Part shown: one piece after another, positions 25,690 to 37,945 of the stretch | Layout: the number at the start of each line of letters is the position of its first letter | Numbering within the stretch: the stretch's first letter is position 1 | NCBI GenBank assembly: GCA_023376005.1 | Contig: CM042181.1 | Location: 17,747,628 to 17,811,627, forward strand | Direction of reading: 5' to 3' | Source of the DNA: Doryteuthis pealeii | Lineage: Eukaryota > Mollusca > Cephalopoda > Myopsida > Loliginidae | Length of the DNA: 64,000 bases | Position numbers and translations under genes: made by a program | Notes under the pieces: model-generated | The model's database searches: none | What the model saw: only the letters and a program-made list of their open reading frames with translations | What the model was told of the DNA's origin: nothing

Positions 25690-25722
25690 CACACACGCAC
25701 GCACACACACACATACATACAT

Positions 25723-25765
<43 letters not shown>

Positions 25766-26240
25766 ATAAATGAATTCTACTTAAGGTTTTTTTTGTTTTG
25801 TTTTTCAATTTCTCATATACCTTTGTTAAGGCAACTTGAGGGGGCTCCCTAACCAAAAGTGCCCTGGGCCCTCCATGGTCTAAATCCAGCTTTGATTGTT
25901 TTCATTCGAATTAAAAACCTCATATTTTATGTTTATGTCGGCCATTTTGGTCACATGACTTAGGTTTAGTGTAAGCTGATTTAAATAGGGATACCACAAT
26001 TTAACAAACTAGAGGTATTGATATTAGGGGAACAAAATTGATCCTTTTTGTACTTTAAGGGATATAATTTTTTTGGGGTGGGGTGGGGGATTTATATATT
26101 GGGGAGGGAACAAGATTAGGACTTAAACTAGTTACATTGTTAAATATTTTTGTCTATTTTTTTATTCAAACTGTTATCCTCATCTTGGTTGTTAGTCACA
26201 ACTTTTCAAATGTTTCATTATGAAAAATCATAATGGGTTG
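25690..26240. other. Gene-free stretch with CA/TA microsatellite
   Basis: (CA)n and (TA)n at 25687-25762 follow the HH4 fragment. The remainder (25770-26240) is unique AT-rich sequence with no recognised exon. Confidence 0.4.
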
Positions 26241-26249
26241 GTTGGTTGG

Positions 26250-26530
26250 ATGGAAGCGCGTGGTGTAATGGTTAAAGTCATGGGAAATGAACTCGTCGCC
26301 CCGAGTTCAAATCCTGGACATGGTAATCATATTTCACTTAGCGCTAATACCCTTGGGAAAGGTATGAATCCTATTCTCACTCCATCTATGGATAAATATT
26401 AGGGCTGACTGGGCTCTTTAACCTTGGTTAGGCAACCGGTCTAGGAGAAGGAAAACTCTGAATTCAAACCTGTTGAACTCCACTTAAGAAATTGACCTTG
26501 TGTCACATCCTGCTCATGTGGAGGGGTTGG

Positions 26531-26577
<47 letters not shown>

Positions 26578-26578
26578 G
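26250..26578 (+). mobile_element. tRNA-derived SINE (family A), full-length, with TA tail
   Basis: Same layout as the copy at 15794: GCGTGGTGTAATGGTTAAAG, CCGAGTTCAAATCC, ATACCCTTGGGAAAGG, GACTGGGCTCTTTAACC, and 3' end GGAGGGGTTGG followed by about 44 bp of TA repeat. Immediately followed by a family B SINE in the same orientation. Confidence 0.8.
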
Positions 26579-26830
26579 GGTTGGTTTAGTCCAGTTAATA
26601 GAGCATCCGCCTAGGAAGCACTAGGTTCCAGGTTTGATACCAGCCCTGCCAACTCAGCGCATGAGTAGCACAGCTTGGAACTGTGCATTAAAGTGGAGAG
26701 CTGATGGCCGGTGTGGCACTCTACCTCAGATGCAAATACAATCTTGCCAGTGTAGCACTAGTGAGAAGGGGATAGACTCCCTTGCTGTCCAGACAATAGG
26801 CCACTTTGTCAATTTTGATTTAGTTATTAA
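26579..26830 (+). mobile_element. tRNA-derived SINE (family B)
   Basis: Begins GGTTTAGTCCAGTTAATAGAGC (box A degenerate) and GGTTTGATACCAGCCC (box B). The conserved body reads GCCAACTCAGCGCATGAGTAG and GATAGACTCCCTTGCTGTCC, and the tail is GCCACTTTGTCAATTTTGA. Compare the better-preserved copy at 60632. Confidence 0.75.
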
Positions 26831-26919
26831 TAACATATGATTGGTAGAAATACCCTTCTTTTTAGTGTCTGAATTATTGACCTTAAGAAACCTCAGTTTA
26901 CTACTCTAACCTACTTGAT

Positions 26920-29900
26920 TAGGTTTGTGTAGGTGAGTCCATGTCTTCATTTTTAATTGGCAAGCTTTAAACCTCAAAGCATCTAGCCCTTTACTTTAAC
27001 CATTGACCTGAAGCCTTCTTTTTTTTGGTTTCTTTATCTTTTTACCTTCAGATTTTATACTGATAGATGTTATTGTTATAAACGTATTGTCCTTGTATAT
27101 GAATTAGTTTTGTGGGGGTGAATCCCTGTCTTCATTTTCATTTGGCAAACTTTAGACCTTAAAGCATCTGGACCTTTACTCTAACCATTGACCTGAAGTC
27201 CATCTCTCATTTATTTATTTATTTAGTTAAGTATATTATCATTGTAAATTAATTAATTTTGTGTAGGTGAGACCATGTCTTCATTTTTAATTGGAAAGCT
27301 TTAGACCTCAAAGTATCTAGCCCTTTACTCTAACCATTGACCTGGTTTATTTATTTATTTATTTTTTTCCTTTTGAACTTGAGATTTTATATTCATAGAT
27401 ATTACTATTAAGCATATTATCATTGTAAATGAATCAGTTTTGTGTGGGTTAGACCATGTCTTTATTTTCAATTGCCAAGCTTTAGACCTTAAAGTATCTA
27501 GCCCCTTACTCTAACCATTGATCTATCTTTTATTTATTTACCTATTTTTTCTTCTTTCTTTCTTTCTTTTGAACTTGCGACCTTATATTGATAGATGTTA
27601 CTGTTATAAGCGTATTGTCATTATAACTGAATCAGTTTTGTGTGGGTGAGTCCATGTCTTAATTTTCAATTGCCAAGCTTTAGACCTTAAAGCATCTAGC
27701 CCTTTACTCTAACCATTAAACTAAAATCTATCTTTTTTTTTTCTTTTTTTTTTTTTTAAAATTCTTTTTTTTTACTTGAGATTTTATATTGATAGATGTT
27801 AAGCTTATTGTAAATGTGTATTCATTTTCATTTAGAAAGCTTTAGACCTTAAAGTATCTAGCCCCTCACTCTAACCATTGACCTGGTCTTTTTTTTTTTT
27901 TTCCTTTTTCCTTTTTCTTTTTGAACTTGAGATTTTATATTCATAGATATTACAATTAAGCATATTATTATTGTAAATGAATCAGTTTTGTGTGGGTTAG
28001 ACCATGTCTTAATTTTCAATCGCCAAGCTTTAGACCTCAAAGTATCTAGCCCCTCACTCTAACCATTGATCTAAAGTCCATCTTTTATTTATTAATCTTT
28101 TATTTTATTTGTTTCTTTCTTTTTACCTTGAAATTTTATATTGATAGATGTTCCTGTTATAAACGTATTATCGTTTAAATTAGTTTTGTGCAGATAAATC
28201 CCTATCTTTATTTTCATTTAGCAAGCATTAGACCTTAAAATGTTTGGCCCTTTACTTTAACCATTGATCTAAAATATTTTTTTTTCTTTCCTTTTTTTTC
28301 CTTTTAACTAAAGACTTTATTACTGTTACAAGCGTATTGTCATTATAACTGAATTAATTTTGTGTGGGTTAGACCATGTCTTCATTTTCAATCGCCAAGC
28401 TTTAGACCTCAAAATATCTAGGCCCTTACTCTAACTATTGATCTAAAGTCCATCTTTTATTTATTTAACTATTTTTTCTTTCTTTTTAACTTGCGACTTT
28501 ATATTGATAGATGTTACTTTTATAAGCGTATTGTCATTATAACTGAATTAGTTTTGTGTAGGTGAGACCATCATGTCTTCATTTTTAATCGCCAAGCTTT
28601 AGACCTCAAAGCATCTAGCCCTTTACTTTAACCATTGACCTGAAGCCTTTTTTTTTTTTGTTTCTTTATCTTTTTACCTTCAGATTTTATACTAATAGAT
28701 ATTACTGTTACAAGCGTATTGTCCTTGTAAATGAATTAATTTTGTGTGGGTTAGACCATGTCTTCATTTTTAATTGACAAGCTTTAAACCTCAAAGTATC
28801 TAGCCCCTTACTCTAACCATTGATCTAAAGTCCATCTTTTATTTATTTAACTATTTTTTCTTTTGAACTTGCGACTTTATATTGATAGATATTACTGTTA
28901 TAAGCGTATTGTCATTATAACTGAATTAGTTTTGTGTGGGTGAGACCATCATGTCTTCATTTTTAATTGACAGGCATTAGACCTCAAAGTATCTAGCCCT
29001 TTACTCTAACCATTGATCTAAAAAATTTTTTTCTTTCCTTTTTTTCCCTTTTGAGACTTTATTACTGTTACAAGCGTATTGTCCTTGTAAATGAATCAGT
29101 TTTGTGTGGGTTAGATCATGTCTTTATTTTCAATCGCCAAGCTTTAGACCTCAAAGTATCTAGCCCCTCACTCTAACCATTGATCTAAAGTCCATCTTTT
29201 ATTTATTTAACTATTTTTTCTTTCTTTCGAACTTGCGACTTTATATTGATAGATGTTACTGTTATAAACGTATTATCATTTAACTAAATTAGTTTTGTGC
29301 AGGTGAATCCCTATCTTCATTTTCATTTAGCAAGCATTAGACCTTAAAATGTCTAGGCCCTTACTCTAACCATTGATCTAAAATCTTTTTTTTTCCTTTT
29401 AACTTGAGACTTTATTACTGTTACAAGCGCATTGTCCTTGTAAATGAATCAGTTTTGTGTGGGTTAGACCATGTCTTCATTTTAATTGGCAAGCTTTAAA
29501 CCTCAAAGTATCTAGCCCCTTACTCTAACCATTGATCTAAAGTCCATCTTTTATTTATTTAACTATTTTTTCTTTCTTTTTAACTTGCGACTTTATATTG
29601 ATAGATATTACTTTTATAAGCGTATTGTCATTATAACTGAATTAGGTTTGTGTAGGTGAGTCCATATCTTCATTTTTAATTGGCAAGCTTTAGACCTTAA
29701 AATGTCTAGCCCTTTACTTTAACCATTGACCTGAATCCTTTTTTTTTTTTTTTTGTTTCTTTATCTTTTTTACCTTCAGATTTTATACTGATAGATATTA
29801 CTGTTACAAGCGTATTTTCCTTGTAAATGAATTAATTTTGTGTGGGTTAGACCATGTCTTCATTTTCAATCGCCAAGCTTTAGACCTCAAAATATCTAGC

Positions 29901-31480
29901 CCCTCACTCTAACCATTGATATAAAGTCCATATTTTATTTATTTAACTATTTTTTCTTTTTTTCTTTCTTTTTACCTTGAAATTTTATATTTATATACAT
30001 TACTGTTATAAACGTATTATCATTTAACTAAATTAGTTTTGTGCAGGTGAATCCCCATCCCTATGTTCATTTTCATTTAGCAAGTATTAGACCTTAAAAT
30101 GTCTAGCCCCTTACTCTAACCAATGAGCTAAAATCTTTTTTCTTTCTTTTAATTTGAGACTTTATATTGATAGATATTACTGTTACAAGCGTATTGTCCT
30201 TGTAAATGAATTAGTTTTGTGTGGGTTAGACCATGTCTTCATTTTAATTGACAAGCTTTAGACCTCAAAGTATCTAGCCCATTACTCTAACCATTGATCT
30301 AAAATCTTTTTTTTTTTAAACTTGAGACTTTATATTAATGTTACTGTTAAGTGTATTGTCATTTTAAATGTGAATTCATTTTCAATTTGAAAGCTTTAGA
30401 CCTCAAAATATCTAGCCCCTTACTCTAACCATTGATATGAAGTCTTTTTTTTTTGTAGGGGGTGGGTCTTTATCTTTTTAAATTGAGAGATGTTTCTGTT
30501 AAGTATATTTTAATTGTAAATAAATCAGTTTTGTGTGGGTGAGTCCATGTCTTCATTTTCAATCGCCAAGCTTTAGACCTTAAAGTATCTAGCCCCTTAC
30601 TCTAACCATTGATCTAAAGTCCGTCTTTTATTTATTTCTTTTTTTGTTAGTTTCTTTCTTTTTACCTTGAAATTTTATATTGATAGATGTTACTGTTATA
30701 AACGTATTATCGTTTAACTAAATTAGTTTTGTGCAGGTGAATCCCAATCTTCATTTTCATTTAGCAAGCATTAGACCTCAAAATGTCTGGCCCTTTACTT
30801 TAACCATTGATCTAAAATCTTTTTTTTCTTTCCTTTTTTTTTCCTTTTAACTTGAGACTTTATTACTGTTACAAGCGTATTGTCATTATAACTGAATTAG
30901 TTTTGTGTAGGTTAGACCATGTCTTCATTTTTAATTGGCAAGCTTTAGACCTCAAAATATCTAGCCCCTTACTCTAACCATTGATCTAAAGTCCATCTTT
31001 TATTTATTTAACTATTTTTTCTTTCTTTTTAACTAGCGACTTTATATTGATAGATATTACTGTTATAAGCGTATTGTCATTATAACTGAATTAGTTTTGT
31101 GTAGGTGAGACCATCATGTCTTCATTTTTAATCGCCAAGCTTTAGACCTCAAAGCATCTAGCCCTTTACTTTAACCATTGACCTGAAGCCTTTTTTTTTT
31201 TTTTTTGTTTCTTTATCTTTTTACCTTCAGATTTTATATTGATAGATATTACTGTTACAAGCGTATTGTCCTTGTAAATGAATTAATTTTGTGTGGGTTA
31301 GACCCTGTCTTCATTTTTAATTGGCAATCTTTAGACCTCAAAATATCTAGCCCCTTACTCTAACCATTGATCTAAAGTCCATCTTTTATTTATTTAACTA
31401 TTTTTTCTTTTGAACTTGCGACTTTATATTGATAGATATTACTGTTATAAGCGTATTGTCATTATAACTGAATTAGTTTT
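26920..31480 (+). repeat. Minisatellite, about 180-bp monomer, about 25 copies
   Basis: Recurring blocks in each monomer: AAGCTTTAGACCTCAAAG, TATCTAGCCCCTTACTC, TAACCATTGATCTAAAG, a variable T-rich tract, CTTGCGACTTTATATTGATAG, ATTACTGTTATAAGCGTATT and AACTGAATTAGTTTTGTG. TAACCATTGA occurs about every 150-210 bp. Length variation is concentrated in the T-rich tract and nearby TTTATTTATT runs. The array stops abruptly in TTAGTTTTGTG at 31480 next to the unique island. Confidence 0.92.
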
Positions 31481-31900
31481 GTGCGTGTGTGTTGCTAAGC
31501 AAAGCGTACGTCCCCTAATCAACGAAAATCAATGTGTTCAGTCTCACGTGGTACAAGTGTCATTCACAGCAGCTTATTTCAAACGCAGTTAACATATCGC
31601 CATTTTTCTTAGCGCACGACCGACGCCCCCCCGCACCCCCCGCCCTCTCCGCTGCTAACACTGCAGCTCCGTTCTTTTCTGTTCTCCCTTTCCCTTCCTC
31701 CCTCGTCTTTTGCTATTGATTAAAATAAACGAGCACTAGAAAACACACAGAGGAGAGAAATCAGAATCAGACTGCGATAGAAATATTGTGCGGATTCTTT
31801 GCGACGACTCGGATACGCAAAGATTAGGAACGTGGCTTGTCTGGGAAAGATGTCGGCTCCGATAACTGTTGCCGTATTGTGGATTTGTCTAAAAAAAGAT
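31480..31900 (+). promoter_or_regulatory. CpG-richer unique island, candidate promoter / 5' exon
   Basis: This short non-repetitive segment sits between the 180-bp minisatellite, which ends abruptly at about 31480, and the 119-bp array. It is clearly GC-richer than its surroundings, with roughly two dozen CpG dinucleotides in 400 bp, a C-rich block near 31626-31660 and an E-box CACGTG at 31545. An ATG at 31850 with A at -3 opens a frame starting MSAPITVAVLWIC that runs about 50 codons into a GA repeat and ends near 32002. It does not resemble the RUFY N-terminus and I see no convincing donor. The RUFY exon lies 12 kb downstream on the same strand, so a promoter or untranslated first exon of that gene is an inference from position and composition only. 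Confidence 0.33.
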
Positions 31901-32004
31901 TTTACGTTCCGTAGTGCTTCTTTCTATTTTGGGAAACGCAACACAAAGGAATTCGTAGATTTTAATGAGAGAGAGAGAGAGAAAGAAAAACCTATTCTTT
32001 AATT

Positions 32005-34135
32005 TTCAAAAGGAAGAAAGGTATTGTCAGGGGTCAGGAATTAATGCAAGTGTTACTGATAAAATAGTGCTATTATAGTTTGAATTGTTAATGCATTGCT
32101 AATGATTTTACCATAGAAATGAATTGCTAATGATTTTACTATAGAAATACATTGAAAATCAGGAAGAAAGGGATTGTCAGGGGTCAGGAATTAATCTAAG
32201 TTGTACTGAAAGAATAGTACTATTTATAGTGTGTCAATATATTGCTGATGATTTTACTACAGAAATGCTTTTAAAATGAGAAAGAAAGGGATTGTCAGTG
32301 GTCAGGAATTAAGACAAGCATTACTGATAGAAAATAGCTTTTTTGTATAATGTAAATGCATTGCTAATGATTTTACTATAGAAATGCATTGAAAATCAGA
32401 AAGAAAGGGATTGTCAGTGGTCAGGAATTAAGACAAGCATTACTGATAGAAAATAGCTTTTTTGTATAATGTAAATGCATTGCTAATGATTTTACTATAG
32501 AAATGTATTGAAAATCAGAAAGAAAGGGATTGTCAGTGGTCAGGAATTAAGGCAAGCATTACTGATAGAAAATAGCTTTTTTGTATAATGTAAATGCATT
32601 GCTAATGATTTTACTATAGAAATGTATTGAAAATCAGAAAGAAAGGGATTGTCAGTGGTCAGGAATTAAGGCAAGCATTACTGATAGAAAATAGCTTTTT
32701 TGTATAATGTAAATGCATTGCTAATGATTTTACTATAGAAATGCATTAAAAATCAGGAAGAAAGGGATTGTCAGTGGTCAGGAATTAAGACAAGCATTAC
32801 TGATAGAAAATAGCTTTTTTGTATAATGTAAATGCATTGCTAATGATTTTACTATAGAAATGCATTGAAAATCAGAAAGAAAGGGATTGTCAGTGGTCAG
32901 GAATTAAGACAAGCATTACTGATAGAAAATAGCTTTTTTGTATAATGTAAATGCATTGCTAATGATTTTACTATAGAAATGTATTGAAAATCAGAAAGAA
33001 AGGGATTGTCAGTGGTCAGGAATTAAGGCAAGCATTACTGATAGAAAATAGCTTTTTTGTATAATGTAAATGCATTGCTAATGATTTTACTATAGAAATG
33101 TATTGAAAATCAGAAAGAAAGGGATTGTCAGTGGTCAGGAATTAAGACAAGCATTACTGATAGAAAATAGCTTTTTTGTATAATGTAAATGCATGGCTAA
33201 TGATTTTACTATAGAAATGCATTAAAAATCAGGAAGAAAGGGATTGTCAGTGGTCAGGAATTAAGACAAGCATTACTGATAGAAAATAGCTTTTTTGTAT
33301 AATGTAAATGCATTGCTAATGATTTTACTATAGAAATGCATTAAAAATCAGGAAGAAAGGGATTGTCAGTGGTCAGGAATTAAGACAAGCATTACTGATA
33401 GAAAATAGCTTTTTTGTATAATGTAAATGCATTGCTAATGATTTTACTATAGAAATGTATTGAAAATCAGAAAGAAAGGGATTGTCAGTGGTCAGGAATT
33501 AAGACAAGCATTACTGATAGAAAATAGCTTTTTTGTATAATGTAAATGCATTGCTAATGATTTTACTATAGAAATGTATTGAAAATCAAAAAGAAAGGGA
33601 TTGTCAGTGGTCAGGAATTAAGACAAGCATTACTGATAGAAAATAGCTTTTTTGTATAATGTAAATGCATTGCTAATGATTTTACTATAGAAATGCATTG
33701 AAAATCAGAAAGAAAGGGATTGTCAGTGTCAGGAATTAAGACAAGCATTACTGATAGAAAATAGCTTTTTTGTATAATGTAAATGCATTGCTAATGATTT
33801 TACTATAGAAATGCATTGAAAATCAGAAAGAAAGGGATTGTCAGTGGTCAGGAATTAAGACAAGCATTACTGATAGAAAATAGCTTTTTTGTATAATGTA
33901 AATGCATTGCTAATGATTTTACTATAGAAATGCATTGAAAATCAGAAAGAAAGGGATTGTCAGTGGTCAGAATTAAAGACAAGCATTACTGATAGAAAAT
34001 AGCTTTTTTGTATAATGTAAATGCATTGCTAATGATTTTGAAAATCTCAGTGGTCAGGATTAAGACAAGCATTGACTGATAGAAAATAGACTTTTTTGTA
34101 TTAATGTAAATTGACATTGTCTAATTGATTTATTA
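32005..34135 (+). repeat. 119-bp tandem array, about 18 copies
   Basis: GGGATTGTCAGTGGTCAGG recurs at 32289, 32408, 32527, 32646, 32765 and onward at exact 119-bp steps. The first two units (32019, 32170) are diverged with longer spacing. Internal units are nearly identical, with an A/G alternation at AAGACAAG/AAGGCAAG and GCATTAAAAATCAGG/GTATTGAAAATCAGA variants marking unit types. The last unit (34040-34135) is scrambled by many single-base insertions. Confidence 0.93.
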
Positions 34136-34323
34136 CTAATAGAGTACTTATAAAACAAGAATTAAACTAAAAACAAAATGTCTTTGGTAATAAAATAACC
34201 CCCAAATAATTAGAAACATGCCATTTAATAATTAAATCAACCAACCAACCTCATTGAAACAGAGGGTGAACAAGATTTCATTCCCATTGCTCTCATTAAG
34301 AGAGAAATCAATAATACTCAATT

Positions 34324-34532
34324 GGCTTACCACTGTAAACTGCTAAATACAATTGCATTAGTATGTAGATAAGGTTAACAGTATTAATAATGTAAAACAA
34401 TTTTATCTATAATTGAGGTTTAAATAAAAAATCATGGAGAATGTGATGTAAATAATAAAGGGAATTATGACTTGAGTAGGGACATAGTTTTGGTTACAGG
34501 CAGAAAAACACACAATCTCTATTATAATAAGA
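34324..34532 (-). mobile_element. Helitron 5' fragment, reverse
   Basis: Same sequence as the 5' third of the Helitron at 36212-36850 (ATTGAGGTTTAAATAAAAAATC, GGGACATAGTTTTGG), ending with the 5' terminus CTTATTATAATAGAGATTG in reverse, GA at 34531-34532 then T. The 3' end is missing. Confidence 0.62.
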
Positions 34533-34539
34533 TTAGATA

Positions 34540-36205
34540 GAAAAAAGGAACCTACTCTTAGAATTTAAGAACCTTCTTGTCGAACTCGGGAACCTTTATA
34601 TTGTAATCAGGAGCTTTTACGGAACTTCGAATAATCCAAATTATCAAGCCTCATCTTAAAAATTCAGACAAATAGTCTCGGACCATTTATTTTATAAAAA
34701 CTAGTATACTGCGCAGATTGAAAATATCAGATAAGCTTCTGGAAAACTTCTGGAACTTTCTCTGGAAACTTACTCATCCATGATGTCTGCTTTACTGACC
34801 ATGAAGATCAAATGATTAGAGATGCTCAAATCTAATCAGATCGCTTCTATTCTTTATTTTCCCTGCATGTCTGACATAAGGCCATCTTTATTCGCATAGA
34901 GAATTTTTCTTCTTCACAATATGCATGAAAGGAAAAAAATTGGAATACATTGAATATGCATTTCAATTTGATTGGGGTCCAGCAAAAAATCACACACACA
35001 CACACATATATATATTGATTCATTATTGAATATAACTTTCATCCAATTGTCCACACGCTATGATTATTTTTATTTTTTTTATTTTTATTTTAAAAAAATT
35101 TTTTTTTTTTAGATTTATTAACCATCATCAGGGTAACATTAAGAAGCAATATGATGAAGCTCCTTCAAAAGATATTATTTTCGTTTCATCTCACACACAC
35201 ACACACACACAAATATATTGATTCATCATTGAATATCACTTTCATCCAATTGTCCACATGCTATGAATGTTTCTTTTTAGATTTATTAACCATCATCAGG
35301 GTAATATTAAGAAGCAATGTGATTAAGCTCCTTCAAAAAATATTATTTTCATTTCATCTCACTTGAAAATAACATCTTTTCAACTTTTATTCGTTTCGTT
35401 TCTATTTCTGCTTTCATTTCTATCACAACTCCCAGACCATAGTCTTACAAAAACTCTTAAACTGCGCAGATTGAAAATATCAGATAAGCTTCTGGAAAAC
35501 TTCTGGAACTTTCTCTGGAAATTTATTAATCCAAGATGTCTGCTATTTTGACCATGAAGATCAACTTATTATAAGAAGCTCAAATCTAATCAGATTGTTT
35601 TCATTCTTTATTTTCCCCTACATGTCTGACATAAGGCCCTCTTTATCCACATACAACAGCAATAGAATCAATGCACACGCACACATACATATATGACTAC
35701 ACACTATTCATGTTCCTGACATTAGTACATTATTCTATGTATTATGCATGAGCCTTTGATGAGTTGTGGTGCACCTTGAGCACTGTACACAATAAATTTC
35801 ATTATCATTATTAAAATGCAAGAAAAATAGGTGAGAAATTCACACAACACTATTACTACCAGGTGTAAAATACTAGTGAAAAATGAATGAAGCTATTACT
35901 ACTAGGTGTAAAAGCAAGAGAAATAAGATGAAAAATACTAGTGAAAAATGAATAATTACTCTGGTTTACAAAGAAATTGAGGCAAGTACAAAAATAGCTG
36001 TTTTAACCTAATTTGGGGGTGCAGCTGAATTCAGATTTGAAATTCGTTTTTACTCATCACCTCTAGTTTTTTTTAGATATGCACACTGTACATTTTGTAC
36101 ACATACTGTTACATAAAGGCGTATATGCATTCAGGGTTAATTTCTAATACTGTGTGACTTATGTCTTCTTTTTTAGTTATTATGCAATAAATGTAAGTGA
36201 TATTA
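34540..36205. repeat. Short direct repeats and CA tracts, no gene
   Basis: 34555-34650 is a diverged piece of the TCGGACTCGGGAACC element. A block of about 180 bp (ACTGCGCAGATTGAAAATATC, GATAAGCTTCTGGAAAACTTC) occurs at 34700-34890 and again at 35460-35655. Between them, a unit of about 200 bp starting in CA repeats (ATTGATTCATTATTGAATAT, ATCCAATTGTCCACA, AACCATCATCAGGG) occurs twice (34985-35175, 35195-35365). 35660-36205 is unique AT-rich sequence. Confidence 0.65.
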
Positions 36206-36211
36206 TATATA

Positions 36212-36850
36212 CTAGCAAATATATGCACCCTCCGGGTGCAAGTATCTAAGTTTTAATATAATAAAATATCATGTTAAATTAGAAAGACTAATGAAACTGA
36301 ATAAGAATTCAGATAAAAATATTTGAAACGGAGGGGGTATAATCGGAAAATAGAACAACTTTGAAACTAACTCTTCCATAATTTCCCTTACTCCCGTCTT
36401 TCATTGGTAAATTTTCATAATTTAACTATTTAGTTAAAATAGGAAGTAAAGAATAAAATTTGTTATTTCTTCTTGTTAATGGATTTGTTTTAAGATTTAT
36501 CCCCGAGATTTTTGCTCATATTCAATAAGATAAAACCAAACAATTAGAAATCAATAATACTAAGCATATATTTATTAAAATCAAATATTAAATATCAATA
36601 TGCAAATCAGCCTTCCCATTCACACTGTAAACCACTATTTTGTTGTATATATAAATACAATTGCATGTTATTAGTATGTAGATATGGTCAACAGTCTTAA
36701 TGATGTAAAACAATTTTACTAATAATTGAGGTTTAAATAAAAAATAAAATCATGGAGATTGTGGTGTAAATAACTAAGGGAATTGTGATTTGTATAGTAA
36801 TATAGTTTCAGTTACAGACAGACAAACCCACAATCTCCATTATAATAAGA
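36212..36850 (-). mobile_element. Non-autonomous Helitron, complete, reverse
   Basis: 3' end on the minus strand: hairpin GCACCCGGAGGGTGC, spacer ATATATTTG, CTAG (36212-36215), host T. 5' end: A|TCTTATTATAATGGAGATTG, GA at 36849-36850. 639 bp without coding sequence. The cleanest Helitron in the window. Confidence 0.8.
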
Positions 36851-36984
36851 TATATAGCTATATATCAAGACGGATTTTGGCAGTTAAGCGTAGCCAACAC
36901 GTCTCAATCAACAGCCAGTAATCATCTTTTGATAAATCCTTATAGAAATGGGGTTCTGGACTTAGAAAATTCTCAACTGGATGT

Positions 36985-37121
36985 TAAGAGTTAATAAAAT
37001 TTGATGATTTTACTTACTTATGATACAAACCCTTTAACATTGAATATTTAAGTCACAACCCAGACAAAATCTTTCAAAAAGTAATTTTAACACTACCCAG
37101 AGGCCGTTTTCTTTTTGCTAG
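36985..37121 (+). mobile_element. Helitron 3' fragment
   Basis: Shares GATGATTTTACTTACTTATG and ACAAACCCTTTAACATTG with the Helitrons at 17-18 kb. Ends in a decayed hairpin (CCCAGAGGCCG), CTTTTTG and CTAG at 37118-37121. The 5' half is absent. Confidence 0.6.
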
Positions 37122-37261
37122 TAATAATAATAATCCTTTGTTTGTGATAGGAGGTAAGTGGCCATACATTAGTGTGTGGCATAACATTTATTGACAGAGA
37201 AAATGGATCATCGGGTTGTGGTTCAAGTTCTGCCTGAGGCTATTTGAATCTCTCTGTATTA

Positions 37262-37945
37262 TATTGTTAGGAAGGGTGAGGAGGAGGAGGAGGAGGGGGG
37301 AGAAGGAATAGATGAGGCTGAGGAGAAATAGAGGGGCAAGGAGTTAAAGTAGAAGAGGAAAAAGAAAATGAGCAAAAGAAGTAAGGAAAAGAGGTACAAG
37401 CAGATAAAGAGAGGGAAAAGAGGTGAAGTAGCAGAGAAGGAGTGGGAGGTGAAAGTGGGGGTGAGGTAGAAGGAAGAGGTGAAAACAGAGAAGGAGTAGT
37501 ATTGAAGTGGGGAAGGAAGAGGTGAGAGTGGGTTGGGGTGATGAGGTAGAAAGAAGAGGTGAAAACAGAGTAGGAGTAGTATTGAAGTGGGGAAGGAAGA
37601 GGTGAGAGTGGGTTGGAGTGGATGAAGGAAGAGGTGAAGGTGGAGAAGAAGTTTTAGTGGAAGTAAGAGGAGGAGGTGAAAGCAGAGTAGGAGTGTTGTG
37701 AAAGGGGGAAAGGAAGAGGCGAGAGTGTAGTAGGAGGAAAAAGAGACTGAACTAGAACAGTAGAGAGAGGGGGAGGATAGGAAGTTGAAGAGGAGGGGTG
37801 GACATGAAGTGGAAAGGAAAATAAGGTGACAGCAGAAGGGAGCAGGAGGAGTAAAGAAAAGATTGTTCAAGTAAACAAGGGAGGAGGGAGGAAGGAAGTA
37901 AAACAAAAAGAAAGAAAAAAAAAAAAAAAAAAACAAACAAAAAAG
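37262..37945 (+). repeat. Polypurine minisatellite
   Basis: About 680 bp almost entirely A/G on the plus strand. Units of about 60-75 bp such as GGAAGAGGTGAAAACAGAG and AGTATTGAAGTGGGG are repeated, with the tail in poly-A. The Ser/Leu/Phe-rich 225-residue frame on the minus strand is the complement of this tract, not a protein. Confidence 0.85.

Noticed and set aside
31850..32002. MSAPITVAV... as the RUFY N-terminal exon
   Set aside because: No similarity to RUFY N-termini, no clear donor, and the frame ends in a GA repeat; kept only as part of a possible promoter region.
32005..34135. Regular repeats that might suggest a CRISPR-like array
   Set aside because: Units are identical over their full 119 bp with no variable spacers, and the genome is eukaryotic.
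35100..35320. CTGATGATGG...GAAAC on the minus strand as another hammerhead
   Set aside because: CUGAUGA and GAAA are present but the intervening bases do not form stem II and no stem I closes.
37259..37936. 225-residue minus-strand frame rich in Phe, Ser and Pro
   Set aside because: Reads the complement of a purine minisatellite.
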